IMG/VR virus record: IMGVR_UViG_3300030060_002096
Span: 1-35,874 of that record
Strand: one strand, 5' to 3'
Source of the DNA: a virus
Length of the DNA stretch: 35,874 nucleotides
Positions 14,463 through 21,457 of the stretch are shown piece by piece. The notes under the pieces are model-generated. The model worked only from the letters and a program-made list of their open reading frames with translations, ran no database searches and was not told where the DNA came from. The position numbers and the translations under genes were made by a program. Position 1 is the stretch's first letter; every line of letters begins with the position of its first letter.

Positions 14463-14617
14463 TGGAAACTATGCTTAGAGGAACAGTAGGATCAACAGGG
14501 TTTTTTGCTTGTATGGGACTGCAAAGCGTTAATAGTGTAGTCAGTTTAGTTGTTGGGGTAATGACTTTTATATTTTTAGGACTATCTATTTATAAGTTAC
14601 TTAGGGATTTAAAATGA
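14462..14617 (+). CDS. holin-like single-span membrane protein, 51 aa
   Basis: Short frame METMLRGTVGSTGFF to a C-terminal LLRDLK. It has one clear membrane helix (VVSLVVGVMTFIFLGLSIY, residues 26-44) and a positively charged end. The ATG overlaps the previous stop, and the TGA overlaps the ATG of the next gene (ATGA), so it is tightly coupled in the operon. The size, single helix and place next to another membrane protein fit a small holin or holin partner, which would set lysis timing by opening the inner membrane. Also possible: an assembly factor. Confidence 0.66.
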   Translation: METMLRGTVGSTGFFACMGLQSVNSVVSLVVGVMTFIFLGLSIYKLLRDLK

Positions 14618-15018
14618 CCACTGAACTCATAGCTATGCTGGGCGGAGGAGCTTCTGGCTTCTTGTTTAAGTTGATTGGTACAATGGTTACTGCTCAACAG
14701 AACAATGTAGCCAACCTACTGAAAAAGCAGAAAGCCTCCGATGAGAGTGCTGATGCAGCGGCTAAACGCACAGGAGACGGTGGAGCTTGGGTACGAAGAG
14801 TAATAGTAGTAACAGTTCTATTTGGCGTAATCATAGCTCCTTTTATTCTAGCTCATAGCAATGAGGGAGTAACAGTAGCTAGTGAATATAGTAAGTGGTT
14901 CGGCTTCGTAAAGGGTACAACCTATCAGACCCTGCACGGGTATGTTATACTACCAGAGATACGCCAAACAGTTTTAGCCATAGTAGGTTTTTACTTTGGT
15001 TCATCCTCAGTTAAATAA
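14614..15018 (+). CDS. 3TM holin-like membrane protein, 134 aa
   Basis: Three hydrophobic segments at about residues 5-25 (IAMLGGGASGFLFKLIGTMV), 63-81 (RVIVVTVLFGVIIAPFILA) and 113-128 (EIRQTVLAIVGFYFG), with a charged helical stretch between the first two. The plan resembles the three-span holin family found in gene transfer agents and many marine phages. It would act in the inner membrane to release the lysozyme. Coupled to the upstream 51-residue membrane protein by a four-base overlap. The family call is tentative. Confidence 0.62.
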   Translation: MTTELIAMLGGGASGFLFKLIGTMVTAQQNNVANLLKKQKASDESADAAAKRTGDGGAWVRRVIVVTVLFGVIIAPFILAHSNEGVTVASEYSKWFGFVKGTTYQTLHGYVILPEIRQTVLAIVGFYFGSSSVK

Positions 15019-15019
15019 T

Positions 15020-15238
15020 ATGAAAAAATGTACTGTATGCGACAAACCTAAGAGCATCTGCTCTTGGTGCTCACCAATTCAATGGATTACAAAAATGCTA
15101 AAGAAAATCTCTCTGAGCTCCGTGACAGCCTCAATGAGGTCCTCGGGGGCAAGAGTACAGGACCTAGTCGGGAAGACGCTGAGGAGGCTCTCAAGGCGGC
15201 TAAAGACGGTGCTAGAAGGGCTAAGAAAACACTTCTAG
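15020..15238 (+). CDS. possible zinc-ribbon mini-protein, out of frame with next gene
   Basis: Starts one base after the preceding stop: MKKCTVCDKPKSICSWCSP. The pairs CTVC and CSWC are a typical zinc-ribbon start. From 15082 on it overlaps the next gene in another frame, and that part (SLSSVTASMRSSGARVQDL) looks like shadow, not protein. Either a short protein is made, or a -1 slip on AAAAA (about 15090-15094) fuses the Cys part to the next gene's product. Neither start has a Shine-Dalgarno sequence. Low certainty. Confidence 0.35.
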   Translation: MKKCTVCDKPKSICSWCSPIQWITKMLKKISLSSVTASMRSSGARVQDLVGKTLRRLSRRLKTVLEGLRKHF

Positions 15239-15888
15239 GTAGAGTTAAGGACTTTCCCGTAGTAGATAAAATAGCACAGCTTGGCACTGCTGGCACTGTT
15301 GCCGTAGGTACGGCCGCCGTTACTCAAACAAATATAGCAGTAGACGAGACAGAAGTATTTGTAGCCAGCGTAGCAAATGATGTGGTTGAACAAAGATTCT
15401 ATGTTCCACCAATGCTTGATAGATTAATTGACTTTCCTTTATTGGACTCCTGGGGTCAAAAGGTAATGCAAGAAAAAATAGCAAAGGTACAAACAGAAGT
15501 AGCAAAGGTAGAAGCTAAAGTAGCACCAGTTCAAGCAAAAGAAACCAAAGCTAAGGCCGTAACTGAATCACAGGCCGCCGAGGAAACCGAGAGCCAAGAA
15601 CCACAAGCCCAAGAAGAAAGTACTAATAATAGCGAGGAAGATGGAGGAGATGCAGAAGAAGTTAAACAAGATTCAGAAGAGGTTGATAGTGAAGAAGTAG
15701 AGGAAAAAGAACAGTCCTCAGAAGAAGAGATAGCAGAACCTGTGCCAGAGGAGGAAAGTGGAGAAAGTGCCGATGAAATAGATGAAGTCAAACCGCACTC
15801 AGATGTTCAATCCGATGAACCAGAACAGCCATTACTAACACCAGATGATTTGCCATCGGTATCACCAGAAGGACCAAGACAGGTATGA
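15082..15888 (+). CDS. unknown protein with acidic low-complexity tail, 268 aa
   Basis: The N-terminal third is helical and charged (NAKENLSELRDSLNEVL; AEEALKAAKDGARRAKKTL). The middle has a weakly hydrophobic stretch (IAQLGTAGTVAVGTAAVTQ) and a compact part (RFYVPPMLDRLIDFPLLDS). The last about 130 residues are Ala/Lys/Glu repeats leading into an extremely acidic Glu/Ser/Pro-rich tail. I use the ATG at 15082; upstream in-frame codons lie in the possible zinc-ribbon frame region. The stop overlaps the next ATG. A virion, membrane-tethered or host-interaction role is possible. No family recognised. Confidence 0.65.
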   Translation: MDYKNAKENLSELRDSLNEVLGGKSTGPSREDAEEALKAAKDGARRAKKTLLGRVKDFPVVDKIAQLGTAGTVAVGTAAVTQTNIAVDETEVFVASVANDVVEQRFYVPPMLDRLIDFPLLDSWGQKVMQEKIAKVQTEVAKVEAKVAPVQAKETKAKAVTESQAAEETESQEPQAQEESTNNSEEDGGDAEEVKQDSEEVDSEEVEEKEQSSEEEIAEPVPEEESGESADEIDEVKPHSDVQSDEPEQPLLTPDDLPSVSPEGPRQV

Positions 15889-16049
15889 TAGAATATATAG
15901 TCAATAATTACAAAGAAAATCTACTGGGTATGCTGTTTGCGTACATAGGAATATTTTCTATTGTCGTTATGTTCCTACCTAAAAATAATATAATATCCAG
16001 AGCCTTCAAAGAGTTCGCATCAATATGCACATCTATCTTCAAAAAATAA
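15885..16049 (+). CDS. single-span membrane protein, 54 aa
   Basis: MIEYIVNNYKENLLGML, then a membrane helix (MLFAYIGIFSIVVMFLP, about residues 16-32), then a basic amphipathic C-terminal part ending IFKK. The ATG overlaps the stop of the acidic protein by four bases, and the end overlaps the next gene, for the PEP-CTERM protein, by 25 bases. It may belong to the lysis cassette or work with the PEP-CTERM protein in the membrane. Both are inferences from position. Confidence 0.66.
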   Translation: MIEYIVNNYKENLLGMLFAYIGIFSIVVMFLPKNNIISRAFKEFASICTSIFKK

Positions 16050-16642
16050 AATTTTTATTAGCACCATTATTATTAGTTTCCATAGCTTGGGGTGCTGTAC
16101 AACTAAATAGCGTGGTCTATGATCTGGAGGTAGGTATAGATGAAACTTATAGTGTATCTGATTTTAACCCACAAGGTGGTAAAACTTACTACAATCCAAT
16201 GATATTTACTACCTCCGTGGGTGGGCAGTATACATTTGAAAACTATTATAGTGACTTAACTGGAGGGACTCAAGATACTGCATTACTAATTTATGATGAT
16301 CTAAAAGCTGAGTTCATAATTGATCAGCCTGCAATATTTAATGACGGTCCTAACATAGGATTTGGAGGAGGACAACTTGACACCTTTCAAGGATATGAAA
16401 GATATGACGAACCTTTTAACGGGACTATAACTTTAGCCGAAGACACTACCTATGCTGCCGTGTTCTCATCATTTTCACCTGATGCTTTAGGAACTATGCA
16501 AGTACGACTAACAGCACCAGGACAGATTTATAGTACTGATCTGGTTGCTATACCAGAACCAAGGGATACAACTTTATGGATTGCAATGATCGTAGCATTC
16601 TTTGTAGCATTCAGCTACTTTAAAATAAGAAGCGGAATATAA
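16025..16642 (+). CDS. secreted PEP-CTERM protein, 205 aa
   Basis: The start is a Sec signal peptide (KIKFLLAPLLLVSIAWGA, cleavage near residue 24). Residues about 25-172 form a beta-rich ectodomain (GGQYTFENYYSDL, DTALLIYDDL and the repeated-strand pattern TITLAEDTTYAAVFSSF), like the prepeptidase-C-terminal-type domains common in PEP-CTERM proteins of Verrucomicrobiota. The end is the sorting signal: PEP at 177-179, a membrane helix at 183-199, then K200 and R202. In bacteria, exosortase cuts at such signals and passes the protein to the cell surface or exopolymer. No exosortase is encoded here, so the host enzyme would act. Probable roles are blocking of superinfection or surface change; a virion role is less likely. 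It was probably acquired from a host. Confidence 0.78.
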   Translation: MHIYLQKIKFLLAPLLLVSIAWGAVQLNSVVYDLEVGIDETYSVSDFNPQGGKTYYNPMIFTTSVGGQYTFENYYSDLTGGTQDTALLIYDDLKAEFIIDQPAIFNDGPNIGFGGGQLDTFQGYERYDEPFNGTITLAEDTTYAAVFSSFSPDALGTMQVRLTAPGQIYSTDLVAIPEPRDTTLWIAMIVAFFVAFSYFKIRSGI

Positions 16643-16645
16643 CCG

Positions 16646-16651
16646 TATAAT
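16646..16651 (+). promoter_or_regulatory. possible promoter -10 box before basic-protein cluster
   Basis: A TATAAT follows TAACCG directly, four bases after the stop of the PEP-CTERM gene. It is related to, but shorter than, the TAACCC-N6/7-TATAAT motif elsewhere, and it lacks the TG extension. The start would be near 16658, leaving a 14-base leader that holds the ribosome site AAGGA. Confidence 0.4.
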
Positions 16652-16671
16652 CAATAACAAAAGGATACATT

Positions 16672-16863
16672 ATGCCAATGGGAAAAGGAACATATGGAAG
16701 TAAGGTAGGTAGGCCAGCCAAGAAAAAAGCTGCTAAGAAAGCCTTAAGTCCAAAACAAAAGAAGATAGCCAGGGTTGCGTCTCCCGCAAACAAGATTACT
16801 GGTGCTGATTTTAAAAAATTAAGGGGCGGAAAAAATGCAAAGAAAAATACTAAGCGTAGCTAA
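16672..16863 (+). CDS. lysine-rich small protein, 63 aa
   Basis: First of five very basic small proteins in a row. It begins MPMGKGTYGSKVGRPAKKK, a start I recall from many marine phage genomes. It is almost half Lys, Ala and Gly, with no fold apparent. Ribosome site AAGGA precedes the ATG. Such proteins could bind packaged DNA or act in the virion, but no function is established. Its end overlaps the next gene by 29 bases. Confidence 0.72.
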   Translation: MPMGKGTYGSKVGRPAKKKAAKKALSPKQKKIARVASPANKITGADFKKLRGGKNAKKNTKRS

Positions 16864-16957
16864 AAAATTAGAAAAGGCCTCTAAGGCTCACGCAGGTCAA
16901 GCTAAGTTACTTAAATCAATAATTAAAAATGGCAAAAAAAGCAAAAAGCGGAGGTAA
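16835..16957 (+). CDS. lysine-rich small protein, 40 aa
   Basis: Frame MQRKILSVAKKLEKASKAH to KKSKKRR. It is helical, with the pattern KLEKASKAHAGQAKLLKS that recurs in marine phage genomes as I recall. The ribosome site AGGGGCGG lies just before the ATG. It overlaps the genes on both sides (29 bases at each end). The amphipathic basic helix suggests nucleic acid or membrane binding. Function unknown. Confidence 0.66.
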   Translation: MQRKILSVAKKLEKASKAHAGQAKLLKSIIKNGKKSKKRR

Positions 16958-17099
16958 GATTTGTCCCGAAGGTAAGGCTTGGGCCAGGCGTACATTTGAC
17001 ACCTACCCTAGTGCTTATGCTAATATGGCTGCATCCAAGTACTGCAAGAATCCTAACTATGCAAAAAAGGCTAAGGGTGGTAAACGCAAAGGAAGATAA
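16929..17099 (+). CDS. small basic protein with two cysteines, 56 aa
   Basis: Contains the segment ICPEGKAWARRTFDTYPSAY followed by AASKYCKNPNYAKK, a pattern I recognise from cyanophage- and pelagiphage-like genomes, with a Lys/Gly/Arg tail. The two Cys residues are conserved in that pattern as I recall it and could bind metal or pair. The TAA shares its last base with the ATG of the next gene. Function unknown; probably a minor virion or DNA-associated protein. Confidence 0.72.
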   Translation: MAKKAKSGGKICPEGKAWARRTFDTYPSAYANMAASKYCKNPNYAKKAKGGKRKGR

Positions 17100-17338
17100 T
17101 GGGACAACTCAAACAATGGCGAGAACAAAACTGGGTACGCATAGGAACTGATGGATCAATCAAAGGACCTTGCGGAACTTCTAAGGATAAGAAGAACCCT
17201 GACCGTTGCCTCCCTAAAAGAAAGGCTCTATCTCTCACGAAAGCAGAAAGAGCTAGTACTGCTAGAAAAAAGAAAAAGGCGGGAGCTAGAGGCAAGACAG
17301 TCGTTGCAAACACTCCTAGAGCAAGGGTCAGAAGCTAA
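17099..17338 (+). CDS. DUF6321-like basic protein, 79 aa
   Basis: Pattern WVRIGTDGSIKGPCGTSKDK, then PDRCLPKRKALSLT, then a Lys/Arg-rich tail. It matches a widespread phage and virus family that I believe is DUF6321: a W, two Cys and a 'P-x-C-x-P-x-x-KA' core. It binds no known partner; nucleic acid binding is likely from its charge. ATG and TAA are each shared by one base with the neighbours. A 69-codon frame at 17151-17360 overlaps it but looks like a purine-rich shadow. Confidence 0.72.
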   Translation: MGQLKQWREQNWVRIGTDGSIKGPCGTSKDKKNPDRCLPKRKALSLTKAERASTARKKKKAGARGKTVVANTPRARVRS

Positions 17339-17574
17339 TGAGGAAGGAACACAAAAGTAAAAAGGGTGGACTTACCGCGGCGGGCAGAGCCTACTTCAAG
17401 CGCAAGACTGGTGCTAACCTGAAGCCACCCGTCACTGAGTCCAACCCCAAAGGTAAAAACAAAGCTAGGAAGAAATCATTTTGTGCCAGAATGTCTGGTG
17501 TAAAGGGTCCAATGAAGGACAAAAAAGGAAGGCCAACACGAAAAGCACTTGCTTTAAAGCGTTGGAAATGTTAA
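17338..17574 (+). CDS. basic Cys-containing protein, 78 aa
   Basis: Shows GGLTAAGRAYFKRKTGANLK and a C-terminal core SFCARMSGVKGPMKDKKG, ending RWKC. This is another commonly seen phage pattern and appears related in style to the preceding gene (Cys plus basic core, DUF6321-like). It is a likely small DNA- or RNA-binding protein of unknown role. The ATG overlaps the previous stop. After the stop there is a 19-base gap before the next gene, the first break in this overlapping cluster. Confidence 0.72.
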   Translation: MRKEHKSKKGGLTAAGRAYFKRKTGANLKPPVTESNPKGKNKARKKSFCARMSGVKGPMKDKKGRPTRKALALKRWKC

Positions 17575-17593
17575 TAATTAAAAATAAAATATT

Positions 17594-17995
17594 ATGATTA
17601 CTTTAAGAGGAAGAGGGAAGCCAAGGTTTGATAGGAATGCAAGAGTAGGTTACACAAGGGATGCAAGAGGAAATCTTGTACGGAGTAGAATGGGAAGAGC
17701 GGCAAAACCAGGAGAGTATTATCAGAGTGCTCCAGGTGTGTTTGAAAAATACAGTATGTACAGAGCACCTACTGGCTCTGGAATGAAAACAACATTTTCT
17801 AGTGGATCTAAACGAAACGAAATACAAAGCCCTCAACGCCCTCAAGCTCGTTTGTATAGACCAAAAAAAGATGATGGAATAGGTGAAGCTATGAGTTTCG
17901 GTCAAAAAGCCAATTTTATTAAGAGTAAAGGTAAAGGTACTGAGATTAAAAGATTTGGTAAAGGCGGAGTGTACGGAGTTAGAACAACAGTATAG
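17594..17995 (+). CDS. unknown basic Gly/Arg-rich protein, 133 aa
   Basis: Begins MITLRGRGKPRFDRNARVGY and stays rich in Arg, Gly, Ser and Lys to its end. It is largely disordered-looking, with a short ordered part near PGEYYQSAPGVFEKYSMY. Last of the basic cluster and just before the first large tail gene. It may be a minor virion protein. No family recognised. AT-rich leader, no clear Shine-Dalgarno sequence. Confidence 0.65.
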   Translation: MITLRGRGKPRFDRNARVGYTRDARGNLVRSRMGRAAKPGEYYQSAPGVFEKYSMYRAPTGSGMKTTFSSGSKRNEIQSPQRPQARLYRPKKDDGIGEAMSFGQKANFIKSKGKGTEIKRFGKGGVYGVRTTV

Positions 17996-17998
17996 ATA

Positions 17999-19999
17999 AT
18001 GCCTGTATTTCACAGAAGTCAGCGTTTACAAATCTATGGTAATCGCGCAGAAGTAACGCAGTTACATAATAACAGGTATGAAATTGTTGTTAGGTGTACT
18101 GCAAAGAATGATACCCAGGCTTGGTACAATGACAATAAGGGTCAGATATTTGCAGCTTTTGGAACTCTTTATTCCGCTCAAATGTCAATCGAAGGCATTG
18201 ATGCTAGGACTGGAGAGGCGTATCCAAATATGGTTTTGGTGCGAAACGAAGCAGGATTCCTTGGTTCAGATTATGTAATAACATTTGTTTATCAGACTCT
18301 TACCAGCTCATATGTACAAGAAGTTCCAGAGAAAGTAGATCTCGAATTAAATGGTTTACGCAGAGTAACTAGGACGCTCATAGCAGTAGCTGACACTAGC
18401 TACAATAAGGCTGTAGGTGGTGTAACTATTGAACACACTGCTCTTGGCTATATAACAAAAACTCTTACACTTGCCGCAGTTCAAGAGGATGTTTTAGAAG
18501 CAAATGAAGGAGGCTTTACTAGGATTCAAGAAACTTACCTAGAACCAGGTACTCTTAGTGAATCAAAAAGTAATTTAAAAGATGGAATCATCCAAGTAAC
18601 TACAGAATTTTTAATTACTGAGGGAAGTGTAGCAGGCGCTAAAATAGCAAGAACTGAGAATAATACTAACGGAATAAAAACAATAACTGTTACTGACCTA
18701 CGAAAAAAGGATGGAACTTCTGTAATAGATTCGAGTGAATCAGAAGCTGGAGTTTCCTCTACTCCTATATCTAGCTACAATAGCTTGGACCCATTTAGAT
18801 ACCCTGGAGTAGTAAATTTGGTAAAAAGAACTATAGACGCTAGATCATATACGGAATCAGATGATATACTGTCTTTTGAGTTTCATTTAACGCCACCTGC
18901 GGAATCATTAATTGATACTGAAACATTTGTCTTTATTCAAAGTGCCAGTCAAGTAAATGCTACGGATAAGGTATATCCAGGTGGAGGCTCTGCCTCAACG
19001 GGTTTATGGAATCCTACGGATTGGGCTACCATATACGCTTCTGGTTTGGATCATAATAAAAATCCATTTAGTAAAACGGACGCGCTGCGTGGTTATAGAG
19101 CTTTTGCCAACCTAGATGTTACAGTTACAGAACCCGCGAGCAATTTAGAGGGCAACTTTTTAATTAATGGTAGGCCAATACTAAATGGAAATTCTGCAAA
19201 CATAGGAATGAAAGGAGGTCCAGCTAACCCAGAGGAGTCGAAGTTTGTTTTAGATATTACTATAGTCCCTGCTTTTGAAACAATACCTGAAGGAGGCTCG
19301 GCTGGCACGGTATATTATAAAAAAAGAATTACTACAGCGACTATTCCAGCCAGGACTGTACCTGACGGCAGCGGTGGCACAACAGCTATCAGTTATCTTC
19401 CCGAAAATACAACACAAGTAGGGTCAGATTTTTCTACTGCTTCAAGAAGATTTAGTGCATCATCAGGGGTAGGAAGTGTTTTACAGGCAAGCGGAGCAGC
19501 CCTTGCCGATGCTACTTCTGTTCCAGTTGTTCAATTGGATTTACAAAAAGCTCCCGCGAATGCAAGTGACTTAAAACATAGTACTATAGCTGTAATAAAA
19601 GGAGGTCAAACTGGCGGAAAGGAACAAGGTAGAATAGTAACGGATTATGTTCCAAGCACAGGAAAGATAACTCTTAGTTCTGGGGTATCTTTATTTGATG
19701 ATTACACAACATCAAGTACGAACACTTATACGCTTTTTGGAATAACCAGAGAGGGATTTGTGTCCCAAAGGATTAGTAGTACGGAGTTATTGTTGGATCA
19801 TAGTACAACTCAAATTCCTAGAAGTACTAAATTTGACGATTGTCTTAATGGTGTAACCCTGCATATTACAGCTGGTACAGGTTCAGGGGAGTCCCTGGCT
19901 ATAACTGATTATGATGGCTTGAGTGGTAAGGTAACAGTTGCTACGGGGTTTTCTGCAACCCTTGATGCAACATCAAAATATAGAATAGGACCCGCGTAA
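17999..19999 (+). CDS. large beta-rich tail or virion protein, 666 aa
   Basis: A long, low-charge beta protein: N-terminal domain to about residue 120 (YEIVVRCTAKNDTQAWYND), central parts with many Thr/Val/Glu strands, and a C-terminal region with two tandem modules of the same plan. In these, GKEQGRIVTDYVPSTGKITLS is echoed by GESLAITDYDGLSGKVTVATG (about residues 540-580 and 622-666). Such modules are common in phage tail and fibre proteins. It lies at the head of the three-gene tail block. No enzymatic motif. Exact tail part not assignable by eye. Confidence 0.65.
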   Translation: MPVFHRSQRLQIYGNRAEVTQLHNNRYEIVVRCTAKNDTQAWYNDNKGQIFAAFGTLYSAQMSIEGIDARTGEAYPNMVLVRNEAGFLGSDYVITFVYQTLTSSYVQEVPEKVDLELNGLRRVTRTLIAVADTSYNKAVGGVTIEHTALGYITKTLTLAAVQEDVLEANEGGFTRIQETYLEPGTLSESKSNLKDGIIQVTTEFLITEGSVAGAKIARTENNTNGIKTITVTDLRKKDGTSVIDSSESEAGVSSTPISSYNSLDPFRYPGVVNLVKRTIDARSYTESDDILSFEFHLTPPAESLIDTETFVFIQSASQVNATDKVYPGGGSASTGLWNPTDWATIYASGLDHNKNPFSKTDALRGYRAFANLDVTVTEPASNLEGNFLINGRPILNGNSANIGMKGGPANPEESKFVLDITIVPAFETIPEGGSAGTVYYKKRITTATIPARTVPDGSGGTTAISYLPENTTQVGSDFSTASRRFSASSGVGSVLQASGAALADATSVPVVQLDLQKAPANASDLKHSTIAVIKGGQTGGKEQGRIVTDYVPSTGKITLSSGVSLFDDYTTSSTNTYTLFGITREGFVSQRISSTELLLDHSTTQIPRSTKFDDCLNGVTLHITAGTGSGESLAITDYDGLSGKVTVATGFSATLDATSKYRIGPA

Positions 20000-20001
20000 T
20001 A

Positions 20002-20853
20002 ATGTCTAAATACGAACGCAGTAAAAATGCATACGAACGCAGTGAATATGCTACACCTATAGAGGACTTGCGTTCCGAGGAGGAAAATATATCTATAGGC
20101 AGGCAAAGAATATCTAGGGCTGAAAGATCAAATCTAAGATATATTAGAAATGCAGAAAGGCAAGCTCTTGCGTTTTCTAATTCCGCGGAAACAAACAGAA
20201 AAATAAAAGAAGCCGCTGATAAAGCTCGTAATGAAATAATAAATCGCTCAAACGAAGAAAGAGGAAAACTTGTAGCGGGGGTTCTATATGATAGTATGCA
20301 ATACGATCCGCCTACTAATAATAGGCAAGGGGTTGATTCCATAAGCACATCATCTGAAAGTGCTAGTACGGATTCAATTTCAGGTGATGCTGCCCCAGGT
20401 AATTCTACAGGTTCTGCTCAGGATGGCTTGGCTAATGTTAATATAGTTACATTTGATCCCATAGACGATTCTGGAGAATTTGTCCCAATTACTGAATCAG
20501 AACCAATAAGAACAATTGATTGGTATCGTTATGATCGTGCTCCAGAAAGTGAGGACCCTTCAGTTGAGGGTGATCTTTTTTTTGGAAACGCTGTAAATCC
20601 TAATACAAGAGGAGGAATAAAAGACTTTCGCATTGAATACTCGGGAGGTCTTGTTTTTCAAACTACACAATCAGGAGGAGGATTTAACATACAGGATGGT
20701 GACGGCAATGCAAAGATACGATTATTTTTAGGGGATTTACCCGCAACAGGTGTAACTACAGAAGAACCTGCTAAATTTAGAGAAATAAAAGTTTGTTTAA
20801 ATGGAGTCCCTGCTACTATGTCAGTTCTGGGCACTAATCCAGTAGCTTCTTAA
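20002..20853 (+). CDS. tail/virion protein with coiled-coil start, 283 aa
   Basis: The first about 90 residues are charged and helical (SKYERSKNAYERSEYA, then RAERSNLRYIRNAERQALAF), probably coiled-coil. A Ser/Gly/Asp-rich linker follows (about 108-145), then a beta-rich C-terminal domain (IRTIDWYRYDRAP; IRLFLGDLPATG). The stalk-plus-head plan is like a trimeric tail appendage. Only two bases separate it from the gene before and one base from the next. No family recognised. Confidence 0.62.
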   Translation: MSKYERSKNAYERSEYATPIEDLRSEEENISIGRQRISRAERSNLRYIRNAERQALAFSNSAETNRKIKEAADKARNEIINRSNEERGKLVAGVLYDSMQYDPPTNNRQGVDSISTSSESASTDSISGDAAPGNSTGSAQDGLANVNIVTFDPIDDSGEFVPITESEPIRTIDWYRYDRAPESEDPSVEGDLFFGNAVNPNTRGGIKDFRIEYSGGLVFQTTQSGGGFNIQDGDGNAKIRLFLGDLPATGVTTEEPAKFREIKVCLNGVPATMSVLGTNPVAS

Positions 20854-20854
20854 T

Positions 20855-21418
20855 ATGCCTGATTCTATAATATTGTTAGGTCCTATTGAAGTAAATCCTG
20901 GGGTTTTTAAATGCGTTAACCACGAGGACGAGGGCGCACCAGCAAATTATAATTTTACTGACCCAATATTTACTGGAATGGCTAGTGATAGCCCAAAATT
21001 TGGTTTAAGTGGTGACGATACATTTAATATATACAGAGCTGATAGTACTGCACCTACTTACGCAAACAGCCCTAGAGTAACGGGAGGAATAAAATTTGGT
21101 GTAACTCCTTGCGCAGAAAAAATAGATATTACAATAAAAGGAGCAGCCGATATTTATGGTGACGGATTTGACACACTATCAGTTGTGGTGGACGGCACTA
21201 CCATAGGTTCTTTTGCGAGCCAAGATACTGGAGCAACTGGCCCACCGTTTGGTGGGACATATGCTATTAATTCAAGCCTTACTCATAACTTTACTACGCC
21301 AAGTGTCTGTGGACATATAGTAGAAATCTCTGGCGAATCTGGAGATGTATACAACAACGGGGTGGGTTATGATGCAAGGATTGTAGTAACACTAAGGACC
21401 ACACAGCTTCCTACCTAG
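20855..21418 (+). CDS. beta-rich virion protein, 187 aa
   Basis: Starts MPDSIILLGPIEVNPGVFKC and continues as a strand-rich, low-lysine sequence with four cysteines or so (VNHEDEGAP; PCAEKIDITIKGAAD; VCGHIVEISGESGD). The middle part resembles a jelly-roll or carbohydrate-binding beta-sandwich in its strand rhythm (FDTLSVVVDGTTIGSF). It closes the tail block before promoter copy 3. Probably a tail tip or surface protein. Function inferred from context only. Confidence 0.6.
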   Translation: MPDSIILLGPIEVNPGVFKCVNHEDEGAPANYNFTDPIFTGMASDSPKFGLSGDDTFNIYRADSTAPTYANSPRVTGGIKFGVTPCAEKIDITIKGAADIYGDGFDTLSVVVDGTTIGSFASQDTGATGPPFGGTYAINSSLTHNFTTPSVCGHIVEISGESGDVYNNGVGYDARIVVTLRTTQLPT

Positions 21419-21432
21419 AACAAACAAAGCAC

Positions 21433-21454
21433 TAACCCTTTATGATATAATGCA
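21433..21454 (+). promoter_or_regulatory. late promoter motif, copy 3 (leaderless start)
   Basis: TAACCC, seven bases, TATAAT (21446-21451), then GCA, with TGA before the -10 box. The ATG at 21458 starts seven bases after the -10 box, which is where a transcript would begin, so the message would be leaderless. It lies in a 39-base gap between two late genes and would serve the two internal-virion-type genes. Confidence 0.65.
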
Positions 21455-21457
21455 CTT

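Noticed and set aside
17151-17360. 69-codon frame overlapping the DUF6321-like gene and the next gene
   Set aside because: It is Lys/Arg/Glu/Leu-rich as expected for a shifted reading of purine-rich lysine codons, and the frames it overlaps match known phage patterns. Conservation of this frame in relatives would reopen the case.
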